NCBI GenBank assembly: GCA_001899145.1
Contig: MKVF01000021.1
Location: 1-64,000, forward strand
Length of the DNA: 64,000 nucleotides
Origin: Flavobacteriia bacterium 40-80
GTDB taxonomy: Bacteria; Bacteroidota; Bacteroidia; Flavobacteriales_D; Crocinitomicaceae
Reading direction: 5' to 3'
The notes beneath the pieces were generated by a model. It saw only the letters and a list, made by a program, of their open reading frames with translations. It did not search any database and was not told where the DNA came from. Positions 36,667-44,918 of this stretch are shown one piece after another. The position numbers were made by a program, and so were the translations under genes. Each line of letters opens with the position of its first letter. Position 1 is the stretch's first letter.

Positions 36667-37312
36667 ATTTTAAAAGTTTACGGATATCGCTATGTAGTTT
36701 ATCTATTTGTTCTGTTTCTGTTCCGGCATATAAACCTCTTACGTGGCCTTCTTTATCAACAAGAACAAATTCATCATCGTGGAGAAAATCTTCTTCCGGG
36801 TTATCGCTTCGCTGTGCTCCTACATGAAAGTACTGAAGCGCCAGGTCATATGTTTCTGTTTCATCCCCGGTAAGAAACGACCAGTTTTTCGCGTCAATTC
36901 CCATTTCCCGGATGTATTGCCGGAAACGAAAAGGCGTGTCTCTTTCCGGATCAATGGTAAAGCTGATAAATTGTATCTGATCGCTCAGGTCTTTTGTCAA
37001 TATGGAAAGCCGCTTCATCTGGGAAGTCATCGGAGGGCAGATATCCGGACAATGTGTGAACATGAAATCGACAATTAAAATTTTCCCTTTGAAGTCATTT
37101 TTCGAAACCCATGCAGAATCCTGGTTCAGGTATTTGAAATCCGGAACTTCAGGGTAAACCGTATCGGCAATTTCCTTCCCTTTTACTGTTTTGTAGTCTA
37201 TATCGTAATTTCCGAGGATCGGCAATACGCGCGGTTTGGTGTTTTCCCTGTTTGTACAGGAAAGAAAAGCAGAAAGAATTATTAAGGAAAGAAAGATTTT
37301 TTTCATTTGCAT
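36635..37312 (-). CDS. SCO-family copper chaperone (lipoprotein)
   Basis: About 225 residues. Lipoprotein signal with lipobox LSAFLSC, then a thioredoxin fold with the copper-binding CPDIC motif (in FTHCPDICPPMTS) and a conserved downstream His (FLHDDEF). SCO1/SenC proteins deliver copper to the CuA site of oxidase subunit II. I place the start at the ATG 37312 (or 37306), 16 nt after a -7 box TACCTTTG at 37329-37336; the longer frame to 37342 would be encoded over that promoter. Confidence 0.9.
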   Translation of the reverse strand: MQMKKIFLSLIILSAFLSCTNRENTKPRVLPILGNYDIDYKTVKGKEIADTVYPEVPDFKYLNQDSAWVSKNDFKGKILIVDFMFTHCPDICPPMTSQMKRLSILTKDLSDQIQFISFTIDPERDTPFRFRQYIREMGIDAKNWSFLTGDETETYDLALQYFHVGAQRSDNPEEDFLHDDEFVLVDKEGHVRGLYAGTETEQIDKLHSDIRKLLKYEYNISSAKN

Positions 37313-37328
37313 CACTACTTTTCTGCGG

Positions 37329-37336
37329 CAAAGGTA
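37329..37336 (-). promoter_or_regulatory. Internal -7 promoter box TACCTTTG
   Basis: Perfect TAnnTTTG on the minus strand, 16 nt before the first ATG of the SCO gene. It suggests that SCO and DUF420 can also be transcribed separately from the rest of the operon. Confidence 0.55.
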
Positions 37337-37415
37337 TCTCAAATTATCATTGGGGCAAGGGAAAAGAACTGCTATTTTGTTTACAAATACTTAAAAAATG
37401 CCCTAAAAGAAGCGC

Positions 37416-38108
37416 TTATTTTTTTGAATGAGCTTCTTTATAGGCTTCCAGGTCGTATTCTTTCAACAGTAAGAACAAATGTTGCTGCAGCGTCCGGACT
37501 GTTCCTTCCGAATCTCCTCTCATTACCATTCTCAGCTGATTTTTTTTATCGGCAAGCAATAAAAGAGAGTTGTATGCTTTTCCATTAATGAATTCTTCGC
37601 CGTTTGCATCAATCAGATTTTGCCCGTTATGTTCGATGTTAAATACTGCCTGGGCATTTCCTTTGGCTAAGATCCAGATATTCGGGTCGTATTCAATAAC
37701 ATTGTCCCGAAGGATCTGCTCCATATTGCTCACATCATCAACGGGATTTCCGTCTTTGTCAATGACAAAGGAAACGATCTTAACATATCCGAGCTTCTTT
37801 CTGTTCTCCCGGATATGCCGGAACAGATGACGGTCCACAAACCACAGGCTGATCCCGCATTCCTTCGGACAGGATTCCTGGAGAGTCGTGTAGATCACGA
37901 CTTCATTTTTAAAGGTATTGTTATTGATCTTCCGGTTTTCTCCGGTAACAGCTTCATAAGCAGGAATTGTCCCGAAGACATCCAGCTTCTTGAATCTATG
38001 CTCGCATTTCAGTGTTGAAATGAGTACCAAAATAGAAGCCGGCCCTATCACTAAAAGCGCCATCAGCAACTTCTTGATCGAACCGGCTTTTTTAATATTA
38101 TCAGCCAT
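37416..38108 (-). CDS. SCO-like thioredoxin-fold membrane protein
   Basis: 230 residues. One N-terminal membrane anchor (LLMALLVIGPASILVLIS, about 14-31), then a periplasmic thioredoxin-like domain with CPKEC (in LQESCPKECGIS), which matches the SCO CxxxC copper site. The position inside the oxidase operon supports a copper-delivery or thiol-reductant role. It is diverged from the neighbouring SCO protein and is not a recent duplicate. Confidence 0.8.
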   Translation of the reverse strand: MADNIKKAGSIKKLLMALLVIGPASILVLISTLKCEHRFKKLDVFGTIPAYEAVTGENRKINNNTFKNEVVIYTTLQESCPKECGISLWFVDRHLFRHIRENRKKLGYVKIVSFVIDKDGNPVDDVSNMEQILRDNVIEYDPNIWILAKGNAQAVFNIEHNGQNLIDANGEEFINGKAYNSLLLLADKKNQLRMVMRGDSEGTVRTLQQHLFLLLKEYDLEAYKEAHSKK

Positions 38109-38126
38109 TAAATGCTCTGTTTTTTC

Positions 38127-38501
38127 TTAATGTGCTCCGTACACCTGTAAAGCGTGACCTACGGCATGACCTTCATATAATACTATGAAAGTAAGGTAAA
38201 TCATGAAAATAAAGTAAGGAACAAGGATAAAGTTTCTGAAGGTCTTGTTTTCATCTTTCAGGTGCATGAACACCATCACGATATATCCTGCTTTAACAAG
38301 TGTTAAAACAATAAACAGTGCTTTAATGGTATTCCATGTAACAGAACCGTCATTTTTAACATACATCCCCAACATTACTTCAACTGCTGTGATCACAGAT
38401 AAAATTAAAGTAACGAGGTAGATTTTTTTGCGGACTGCTTTCCCTTCTTCTTCGCTATGGTGCGTATCTAATGAATATTCGTAAACGTCGTCTCTTTCCA
38501 T
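38127..38501 (-). CDS. Cytochrome c oxidase subunit IV
   Basis: 124 residues, three transmembrane helices, with VKAGYIVMVFMHLKDE typical of the bacterial subunit IV (CtaF/CyoD-like) of heme-copper oxidases. It stabilises the CuB-heme site in subunit I. It sits 28 bp after subunit III in the operon. Subunits I and II are not in the window. Confidence 0.9.
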   Translation of the reverse strand: MERDDVYEYSLDTHHSEEEGKAVRKKIYLVTLILSVITAVEVMLGMYVKNDGSVTWNTIKALFIVLTLVKAGYIVMVFMHLKDENKTFRNFILVPYFIFMIYLTFIVLYEGHAVGHALQVYGAH

Positions 38502-38529
38502 AATTTAATATTTTTAAAAGTCTAACAAA

Positions 38530-39582
38530 TCAGATTAAGTAGAAGAATGTAAATACAAACACCCATACAAGGTCAACGAAGTGCCAGTACAATCCTGACT
38601 TCTCAACCATTTCATAGTGTCCTCTTCTTTCGTAAGTTCCCATTAACACATTAATGAAAATGATAATGTTTATCAATACACCTATAGAAACGTGGAATCC
38701 GTGGAACCCTGTGATGAAGAAGAACAGATTTGCATACGTTTTCGGACCATACTCATTTTCAGTCATATTGGCGCCATAAACTACTTTGGTTGGAGTTCCG
38801 TTATTGAATGCACCGTAGTACATATTCACCGCCTCTTCGCCGTCAATGGCATCACCGATTTTATATTTTCCTCCTGTTTTTTTAACTAACAGTCGGACAT
38901 TTTCATCTTTTTCCTTATTGATCCTTGCAACAGAGCCATCGTGTAAATGAATTTCATTTCCGTGGATATGCCCTCCGACTACAGCGTGCTGCCACTCATG
39001 ATCTAAATCCAGATCTTTGGAAGTTAAAACCTGTCCGGATCTGTAATGATGACCTGCCTCAATTACTTCAAAGCTTTTAATCTCTCCGAATTTCAATTTC
39101 CCGTTTGGCCCGGCAACTACATTTGCCAATGATCCGTCTTCCAGCTCAACTCTTCCGAAATGAGTTCCGTGAATGAAGTGAGACCATTCCCAAGCCTGGG
39201 AACCTACAAAGAAAAAACCTCCGATGATGGTTGCGATCATCCACTTGATAACTCCTTTTTTATCCATTCTGTGTCCTGCTTCAACAGCTAATACCATTGT
39301 TACAGATGACAGGATCAGCAAGAATGTCATGAACGCCACATAGGCAAGCGGAAAGCCGGAACCTAAGAATGGCAACGCATTAAATGTTTCTTCTCCGATC
39401 GGCCAGGCATCCTGCGCCGCATAGCGTGCAAATCCCAATGCCACTAAAAATGCTCCGAAAGTTAATGCATCTGATAATAGGAAAAACCACATCATGATTT
39501 TTCCGTAACTGATTTTAAAAGGAGATGTTTTTCCTCCCCAATCCGTTGTTTGATTCAAATTATGTGCAGCGTGTCCAGCCAT
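38530..39582 (-). CDS. Cytochrome c oxidase subunit III with internal insertion
   Basis: 350 residues, well above the ~200 of a typical bacterial subunit III. Membrane helices occupy about 25-130 and 280-350 (GFHGFHVSIGVLINI, WHFVDLVWVFVFTFFYLI). Between them lies a hydrophilic stretch of about 145 residues (about 135-278), rich in His, Gly and charged residues, with repeated small motifs such as EDGSLANV and HDGSVARI. The core identifies it as COX3. What the insert does is unknown; a similar one occurs in the neighbouring COX3. Confidence 0.9.
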   Translation of the reverse strand: MAGHAAHNLNQTTDWGGKTSPFKISYGKIMMWFFLLSDALTFGAFLVALGFARYAAQDAWPIGEETFNALPFLGSGFPLAYVAFMTFLLILSSVTMVLAVEAGHRMDKKGVIKWMIATIIGGFFFVGSQAWEWSHFIHGTHFGRVELEDGSLANVVAGPNGKLKFGEIKSFEVIEAGHHYRSGQVLTSKDLDLDHEWQHAVVGGHIHGNEIHLHDGSVARINKEKDENVRLLVKKTGGKYKIGDAIDGEEAVNMYYGAFNNGTPTKVVYGANMTENEYGPKTYANLFFFITGFHGFHVSIGVLINIIIFINVLMGTYERRGHYEMVEKSGLYWHFVDLVWVFVFTFFYLI

Positions 39583-39603
39583 TTTTTTTATTTTTTTGCA
39601 AGT

Positions 39604-40665
39604 TTAATGAATAAAAAGTAAAAATAATAGTAAATAAAGCCATAATAAGCCTAAAAAGTGCCAGAAAATTCCGCCCAGTTTTATGCTTAACTTTTTATTT
39701 TCGTTAAAATCATCTGAAAATGAGACAAATACCATTCTTAGAAGATAAAGTAATGTCACTAATATATGTAATAAATGTAAACCCGTAATCACGTACAAAT
39801 AAGAAGTTGCATTATCGCGGGACTGGCTTAGCTTGTTCTGGAGCGGAACATTCAGTTTTTTACCCTGATAATAAAGCGATCTGTCTTTATATTGCAGCTC
39901 TTTTCCTTTAAAGTATAATTTGAAATCTTTACCATATTCCCCTTTGTGGAAAAAGTCTCCTCTTCCGTCACGGATGTTCCAGCTCAGCATCTGGAGACGC
40001 TGCAGATCAACTGTTAATAATCTGGTCCCGTCCGGCTTCACGAAATGCCCGTCAATTAGCTGGAGCGGTTCATTTTTATAATACAGGATGATGTCTGAAT
40101 CCAGGTTATTAAAAACCGGGTCGGAATCTCTTGAGGTGGTAATCTTTTCAAAGTTTCTGAAATAATTCTGAAGCTTTTGCATTTCGGATGCAGTCATGCG
40201 TTTTCCCTGCAATAAGTAATTATTTCCGTCCACTTCAACAAAATGCCCGTTTTGCTTTACTTCGTAGTAATCACCATAACGGCCATCCACTACCGTGATC
40301 GGGCTGACAAGAAAAGCTCCCTTGCTGTACAGCTGCTTATATCCATTAAATTGAAACAAGCTGAAAGCGATTCCCAAAAGAAGTGTGAGAATCATGAAAA
40401 CCCTTGTTTTTTTGATCTCGTCCTTTTTAGTGGCGTTTATGGCCAGAATATACGTAACACTGCTTAAAACGATGGAGGCAGTGCTGAAATAAAAGCTGGA
40501 AGGAAAAGGAAATTTGACCCAGAAAGCACCTCCCATTGAAACGATATAAGCAGAGGTCAAACCTGCAAAAATCATTACAATACTAAAGATACCAATATAG
40601 ACAAGGTTCTTTTTCATTTTCTCTCTTGTTTCAAAAGAGATATCCACATTATAGTCTTTTCCCAT
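39604..40665 (-). CDS. Cytochrome c oxidase subunit III homologue with internal insertion
   Basis: 353 residues. Helices at about 18-110 and 285-353 (YVITGLHLLHILVTLLYLL, LGGIFWHFLGLLWLYLL). Between about 115 and 285 there is a hydrophilic insertion with repeated short beta-hairpin-like segments (YYEVKQNGHFVEVDG, LIDGHFVKPDGTRL, LYYQGKKL). Flavobacterial oxidase operons usually carry two COX3 genes in tandem as here. The ATG lies 2 bp after the ctaB stop codon, so translation is coupled. Confidence 0.87.
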   Translation of the reverse strand: MGKDYNVDISFETREKMKKNLVYIGIFSIVMIFAGLTSAYIVSMGGAFWVKFPFPSSFYFSTASIVLSSVTYILAINATKKDEIKKTRVFMILTLLLGIAFSLFQFNGYKQLYSKGAFLVSPITVVDGRYGDYYEVKQNGHFVEVDGNNYLLQGKRMTASEMQKLQNYFRNFEKITTSRDSDPVFNNLDSDIILYYKNEPLQLIDGHFVKPDGTRLLTVDLQRLQMLSWNIRDGRGDFFHKGEYGKDFKLYFKGKELQYKDRSLYYQGKKLNVPLQNKLSQSRDNATSYLYVITGLHLLHILVTLLYLLRMVFVSFSDDFNENKKLSIKLGGIFWHFLGLLWLYLLLFLLFIH

Positions 40666-40667
40666 TC

Positions 40668-41531
40668 TCAGGCAATTTTATCCAAAACTAATACTAATTG
40701 TACAACAGGCAGGTATATGATTGAGGCAAACATGCAAATTTTCGCATCTTTATCATCTAATGTCAGGTAAAGCTTACATGCCGACAGAAAAAACAGGATG
40801 GACATTAATCCACCTATGATCAGCGACCAGATGCCCGTGATATCCATTAACCACGGAATCAGCGTAAACGGGATCAGAAACAAGGAATAGATCACAATTA
40901 AAGCTGCAGAACTTTTTGACTTGCCGGAAGCAACCGGAAGCAGGCTGAAGCCTCCTCTTGCGTAATCCTCATGGGAGATCCATGCAATAGCCCAGAAATG
41001 CGGGAACTGCCATACAAATTGTATAAAGAAAAGCAGGCCTGTTTCAAATGTAAAGTCATTTGTGAAAGCGATCGCTCCCATTAAGGGCGGCAGAGATCCC
41101 GGAATTGCTCCTACAAACACAGCCCATGGAGAAACTCTCTTCATAGGAGTGTACATAAAAACATAGGATACATACGCTAAAATTCCCAGTAAAAATGTTT
41201 TATAATTCAGGATATACAAGCAAAGCAATCCAATGAACAGAAAAACGGAAATCACGGTGTAAGCTTCGTTTAATGTCATTTCACCTCTTGGAAGAGGGCG
41301 GTTTTTTGTACGGTTCATCAGCCCGTCATATTCTCTTTCCCAAACTTGATTTGAGGCGTTCGAAGCGCCTGTCAGAAAGGATCCTCCTATTGCGATCAGC
41401 AGCACGTCTTTCCAGGTCCAGAAGTAACCGGCAACAAATAAATATCCCAAAACCGCAGACAACACCACCGTAAAAGACAAGCGAAACTTCGTAAAAGTCA
41501 GGTAGGTTTTAATTTTTCCTGCGATTGACAT
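40668..41531 (-). CDS. ctaB: Heme O synthase (protoheme IX farnesyltransferase)
   Basis: 287 residues, eight to nine transmembrane helices, UbiA family. NQVWEREYDGLMNRTKNRPL (about 62-81) holds the polyprenyl-diphosphate/Mg site. It adds a farnesyl group to heme b for a heme O/A oxidase, in agreement with the oxidase genes behind it. It is first gene of the operon, with a -7 box TAAATTTG at 41565-41572. Confidence 0.95.
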   Translation of the reverse strand: MSIAGKIKTYLTFTKFRLSFTVVLSAVLGYLFVAGYFWTWKDVLLIAIGGSFLTGASNASNQVWEREYDGLMNRTKNRPLPRGEMTLNEAYTVISVFLFIGLLCLYILNYKTFLLGILAYVSYVFMYTPMKRVSPWAVFVGAIPGSLPPLMGAIAFTNDFTFETGLLFFIQFVWQFPHFWAIAWISHEDYARGGFSLLPVASGKSKSSAALIVIYSLFLIPFTLIPWLMDITGIWSLIIGGLMSILFFLSACKLYLTLDDKDAKICMFASIIYLPVVQLVLVLDKIA

Positions 41532-41564
41532 TTATTTTAAATTGCGTGATTCAAAAGTTCTTCG

Positions 41565-41572
41565 CAAATTTA
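41565..41572 (-). promoter_or_regulatory. -7 promoter box TAAATTTG of the oxidase operon
   Basis: Perfect TAnnTTTG on the minus strand, 33 nt before the ctaB ATG. Confidence 0.55.
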
Positions 41573-41693
41573 CATTTTTGTTTTCTTTTGAATTGTAAAA
41601 GTTTTGTCAAACGACACAAAAGATTCAAAAGCTACTAATATACAGCTATATATAACTTCTGCCGACTGCTTATTTAGTGTGATTTTAAATTAG

Positions 41694-42602
41694 ATGGATA
41701 GAAAAAAATTAAAAGGAGGAATATTAGTCGGCGCAGGAGCAGCATGTTACGGATTGCTGGCAACATTTGTACGATTGGCATATAATGAGAATTACACATT
41801 AGCAGATGTAACTGTTTCTCAGTTTGCCTGGGGAATAGCCGGTCTGCTGGTAATCAACCTGCTGTTTGCCAGGAACGGCAAAAATAACAAAAGGACAACA
41901 GCCGGAACATCTAAAAACCCGGTGTTCGGATTGCTTTTATTCGGAACTTCCCTGGGACTGACCAGCACTTTCTATTATATCTCAGTACAGTACATTCCCG
42001 TTTCTTTAGCCATTGTCATGTTGATGCAGACGGTCTGGCTGGGAGTGGTGGTAGAAGCCATATTTTTCCGGCAAAGGCCTTCTGTCTTTAAAATAATAGC
42101 TGTCTTATTGATTTTGGCTGGCACTGTACTTTCAACGGATGTGATCAATTCAAATGCAACACTTGATATCAGAGGAATCTTATGGGGATTTTTAGCTGCG
42201 GTTTCCTATACGGTAACGGTTTTTACGAACAACAGGGTAGGACTTGGGCTGCATCCGTTCAGGCGGACCTTGTGGATGTTGTGCGGAGGGTTTGTTGTCG
42301 TATTGATCGTTTCCTCCACAGCTATTGCCGATGGCCTGCACTGGAGCATTTTCACAAATTACGGACTTCTTCTTGCACTTTTCGGAACTATTTTACCGCC
42401 CATTCTTTTTAATCTCGGAATGCCGTTAACCGGAATGGGGCTTGGTGCTGTTTTGTCCGCGCTGGAAATACCTGTTTCCGTTCTGATGGCCCATTTTTTC
42501 CTGCACGAGAAGGTCAATCTGCTGCAATGGTCAGGAATCGCCCTGATCATTCTGATGGTAATCCTGATCAACCTCCCCGCGAAAAAAGAAGAAGCCGGAT
42601 GA
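41694..42602 (+). CDS. EamA/DMT-family transporter
   Basis: 302 residues with ten predicted membrane helices in two EamA halves (GAGAACYGLLATFVRLAY at the start, GAVLSALEIPVSVLMAHF in the second half, characteristic of RhaT/EamA exporters). The substrate is unknown. It is only distantly related to the EamA protein at 11.3 kb. It ends 29 bp from the convergent barrel gene. Confidence 0.87.
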   Translation: MDRKKLKGGILVGAGAACYGLLATFVRLAYNENYTLADVTVSQFAWGIAGLLVINLLFARNGKNNKRTTAGTSKNPVFGLLLFGTSLGLTSTFYYISVQYIPVSLAIVMLMQTVWLGVVVEAIFFRQRPSVFKIIAVLLILAGTVLSTDVINSNATLDIRGILWGFLAAVSYTVTVFTNNRVGLGLHPFRRTLWMLCGGFVVVLIVSSTAIADGLHWSIFTNYGLLLALFGTILPPILFNLGMPLTGMGLGAVLSALEIPVSVLMAHFFLHEKVNLLQWSGIALIILMVILINLPAKKEEAG

Positions 42603-42631
42603 AGAAAGAGCACATGTTATTTTAAAAGAAA

Positions 42632-44809
42632 TTACAAGCGTTTCTGTTCATCTGTCTTCTCAACAGCATTGGTTTCCTTTACTTTTTGATTCCCGAAATT
42701 ATATTTGAGATTAATCATAAAATAACGGGTATCCCTGTAGTCTTTGAATTGTTGATTCTGATCAGCATATCTGGTAGAAATTGTGTTTTTGTCGGTCTTA
42801 AAAATATCGTTTATAACAAGTCCGATTTCCAGTTGTTTGTTCAACAGCTTTTTATTTAAAATTACATACGTATTCTGGGAAGAGCTGATGTTAAACGGCC
42901 CTTGGATCGCTTTTGAATTATAAAGGTATCCGATATTCAGGCTCCAGGTTTTCGCTTTATCCAGTGTCAGCTGAGTGGACAAATTAATATGGTAGAAAAA
43001 TACTTTGTTGCGGTAAAGCAGGTTATCTATTCCGAAGAAATAATTTTCGTTATACTCTCCCATCCCGAATACATTCAATTTCCAGAAAGGCAGCAGTGTA
43101 AAATTCTTTGAAAAGTTCATTCCCGCATTTCTGCCATTCCTGATATTGGTATAGCGATAAATAGTTTCAAAAGTGGACGGATTCTGAACCGATATCTCCA
43201 TGGATGGGTTTTTGATATAGTTATAATAGATCTCAAAATTCCAGTCTTTCAGCGTATAAGTCAGGCTCAGATTGTCTACCAGTGTAAATTTAAGATAAGG
43301 ATCTCCCTGGAAGTAAGAGTAATAATTGTAATATGATTTAGAAGGGTTCAAAAAATCATAGACAGGTCGGTCAATCCGTTTTCCGTAGGAAAAGCCCAAT
43401 TGCTGGTCTTCCTTTAATTCATAAAGGACATAACAGGTAGGAAACAGGTTGTTCCGTTTCGTCTTATTAATGATCTGCGGATTATCAGAGATGGTGCGGA
43501 TCAGCGTTATCTCATCGCGTAGCCCGGCTTTAAAAAACCATTTTTTCCATTTATATTCAGCGGAGATATAAGCCGCGATGATCTGCTCCTTATAATTAAA
43601 ATGGTTACTTCGTGAAGGGTCTGTAATAAGGCTTCCGGCAGATTCACTCATGAAATCAAGCTGGTTGTCATTTTCTACCAGACTGTATTTTGCACCGCTT
43701 TCAAAAATTAAATTTCCCTTTTCCAGCCTGTAATCCGCCTGAGAAGAAAATAACCTGATCTGCTGGTTACTGTTGTTCCCGAACCGGTTAAAGCTTTCGG
43801 GCTCGTTAAGAAAGTGCCGCCAGGTTGAAATATCCTGATTTTCACTATAATTTTTATTGCTGAAGTTATTGCTCCAGGTAAAATAGTTATTCTTAAACTG
43901 CTTGTCGTACATAAAGTAGGCGTTTAAGGTATTGTATTTCTGGAGGCGGTCGTTGGCAGTCAGGTAATAGGATTCCATCAGGTTAGTACCGGTATTATAA
44001 ATTCTTGTCGGAATCCGGTACTTTCCTTCTGATTTCGGGTTGACGTTTCCATCGAAGCCAAACTGGATCGCAGAAAGAGTATCGATTTCATAAAGCGCGG
44101 AAAAGCTGTACAGGTGCTGTTGGCGTGCGCTTGTTTTTCTTACCATATCGCTCTCCCAACGGGTTCCGTTCTGAAGATAGGTCGCCACATCAAAATTTTG
44201 CCGCACATAATCTCCGGAAACAAAATTATAATTACCACTTAGCTGCCATTTATCTGTATTGTAGGACTGCATTAATCCGACTCTTCCTTTTGCATAAATT
44301 GACTGGTGATAGCGCCCGGAAACACTTCCTCTGTAGCCTTTCAGCTTATTCTGCTTCATTTTTATATTGATGACTGCTGCTCCTTCCGCTTCATATTTTG
44401 CCGGCGGATTGGTAATTACTTCTACCGAATAAATCTGATCTCCATTAATATTTTCCAGGAACTGCTTTAGCTCTTCCTGCGTCATCAGTGTTTTTTTATC
44501 ATTAATCGTTACCACGATCTGATCGCTTCCCCTTACACTGATGGCTTCGTTCCGTATAAGAACATTAGGTGTATTCCGGAGGATTTCCCAGCCATTCAGG
44601 TTTTGCAAAGGAGTTTTGTCAATGGTAAACTCCAACCGGTCCACTTTGCGTTTTAACATAGGCTTATTTGATTTTATCTTAACCGGGTCAATGTAATACA
44701 AGCTGTCAGTCACTGTAGTATCTGAAGATTTTTCAGCAGGGATTTCAGTTATGACCTGAGCTGACAGAAGGCACGGAAATAAAAAGGAGAAGAGCGCAAT
44801 TAATTTCAT
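42632..44809 (-). CDS. Outer-membrane beta-barrel family protein (TonB-receptor-like)
   Basis: 725 residues. Signal peptide (cleaved after LLSAQ), a plug-like domain (LNGWEILRNTPNVLI, VEVITNPPAKYEAEGAAVINI) and a long barrel of the OMP_b-brl_3 type, ending in LKYNFGNQKVKE and a charged tail. It lacks the usual carboxypeptidase-like N-domain. Related proteins act as TonB-dependent transporters or peptide/metal receptors. It diverges from a histidine kinase/response regulator pair, and the shared region contains three 11-bp-spaced GGTTAA repeats, so control by that system is likely. Confidence 0.87.
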   Translation of the reverse strand: MKLIALFSFLFPCLLSAQVITEIPAEKSSDTTVTDSLYYIDPVKIKSNKPMLKRKVDRLEFTIDKTPLQNLNGWEILRNTPNVLIRNEAISVRGSDQIVVTINDKKTLMTQEELKQFLENINGDQIYSVEVITNPPAKYEAEGAAVINIKMKQNKLKGYRGSVSGRYHQSIYAKGRVGLMQSYNTDKWQLSGNYNFVSGDYVRQNFDVATYLQNGTRWESDMVRKTSARQQHLYSFSALYEIDTLSAIQFGFDGNVNPKSEGKYRIPTRIYNTGTNLMESYYLTANDRLQKYNTLNAYFMYDKQFKNNYFTWSNNFSNKNYSENQDISTWRHFLNEPESFNRFGNNSNQQIRLFSSQADYRLEKGNLIFESGAKYSLVENDNQLDFMSESAGSLITDPSRSNHFNYKEQIIAAYISAEYKWKKWFFKAGLRDEITLIRTISDNPQIINKTKRNNLFPTCYVLYELKEDQQLGFSYGKRIDRPVYDFLNPSKSYYNYYSYFQGDPYLKFTLVDNLSLTYTLKDWNFEIYYNYIKNPSMEISVQNPSTFETIYRYTNIRNGRNAGMNFSKNFTLLPFWKLNVFGMGEYNENYFFGIDNLLYRNKVFFYHINLSTQLTLDKAKTWSLNIGYLYNSKAIQGPFNISSSQNTYVILNKKLLNKQLEIGLVINDIFKTDKNTISTRYADQNQQFKDYRDTRYFMINLKYNFGNQKVKETNAVEKTDEQKRL

Positions 44810-44851
44810 ATTGTTTTTTCTGCAAAGATGAGACAGTTGATCTGCCTGCCC

Positions 44852-44879
44852 GGTTAATGCAGGGTTAATGACAGGTTAA
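44852..44879 (+). promoter_or_regulatory. Triple GGTTAA direct repeat, 11-bp period (probable response-regulator site)
   Basis: GGTTAAT at 44852, GGTTAAT at 44863 and GGTTAA at 44874 are exactly 11 bp apart, one helical turn, on the same strand. OmpR/PhoP-family regulators bind such direct repeats as tandem monomers. The site lies 28 nt upstream of the -7 box of the sensor gene and in front of the divergent barrel gene. Confidence 0.75.
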
Positions 44880-44906
44880 GGCTATCCGACGGAATATTTT
44901 ATGTCG

Positions 44907-44914
44907 TATTTTTG
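44907..44914 (+). promoter_or_regulatory. -7 promoter box TATTTTTG of the sensor kinase gene
   Basis: TAnnTTTG match only 1-4 nt before two consecutive ATG codons (44916 and 44919). Transcription would start about at the second ATG, giving a leaderless mRNA. Confidence 0.6.
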
Positions 44915-44918
44915 AATG

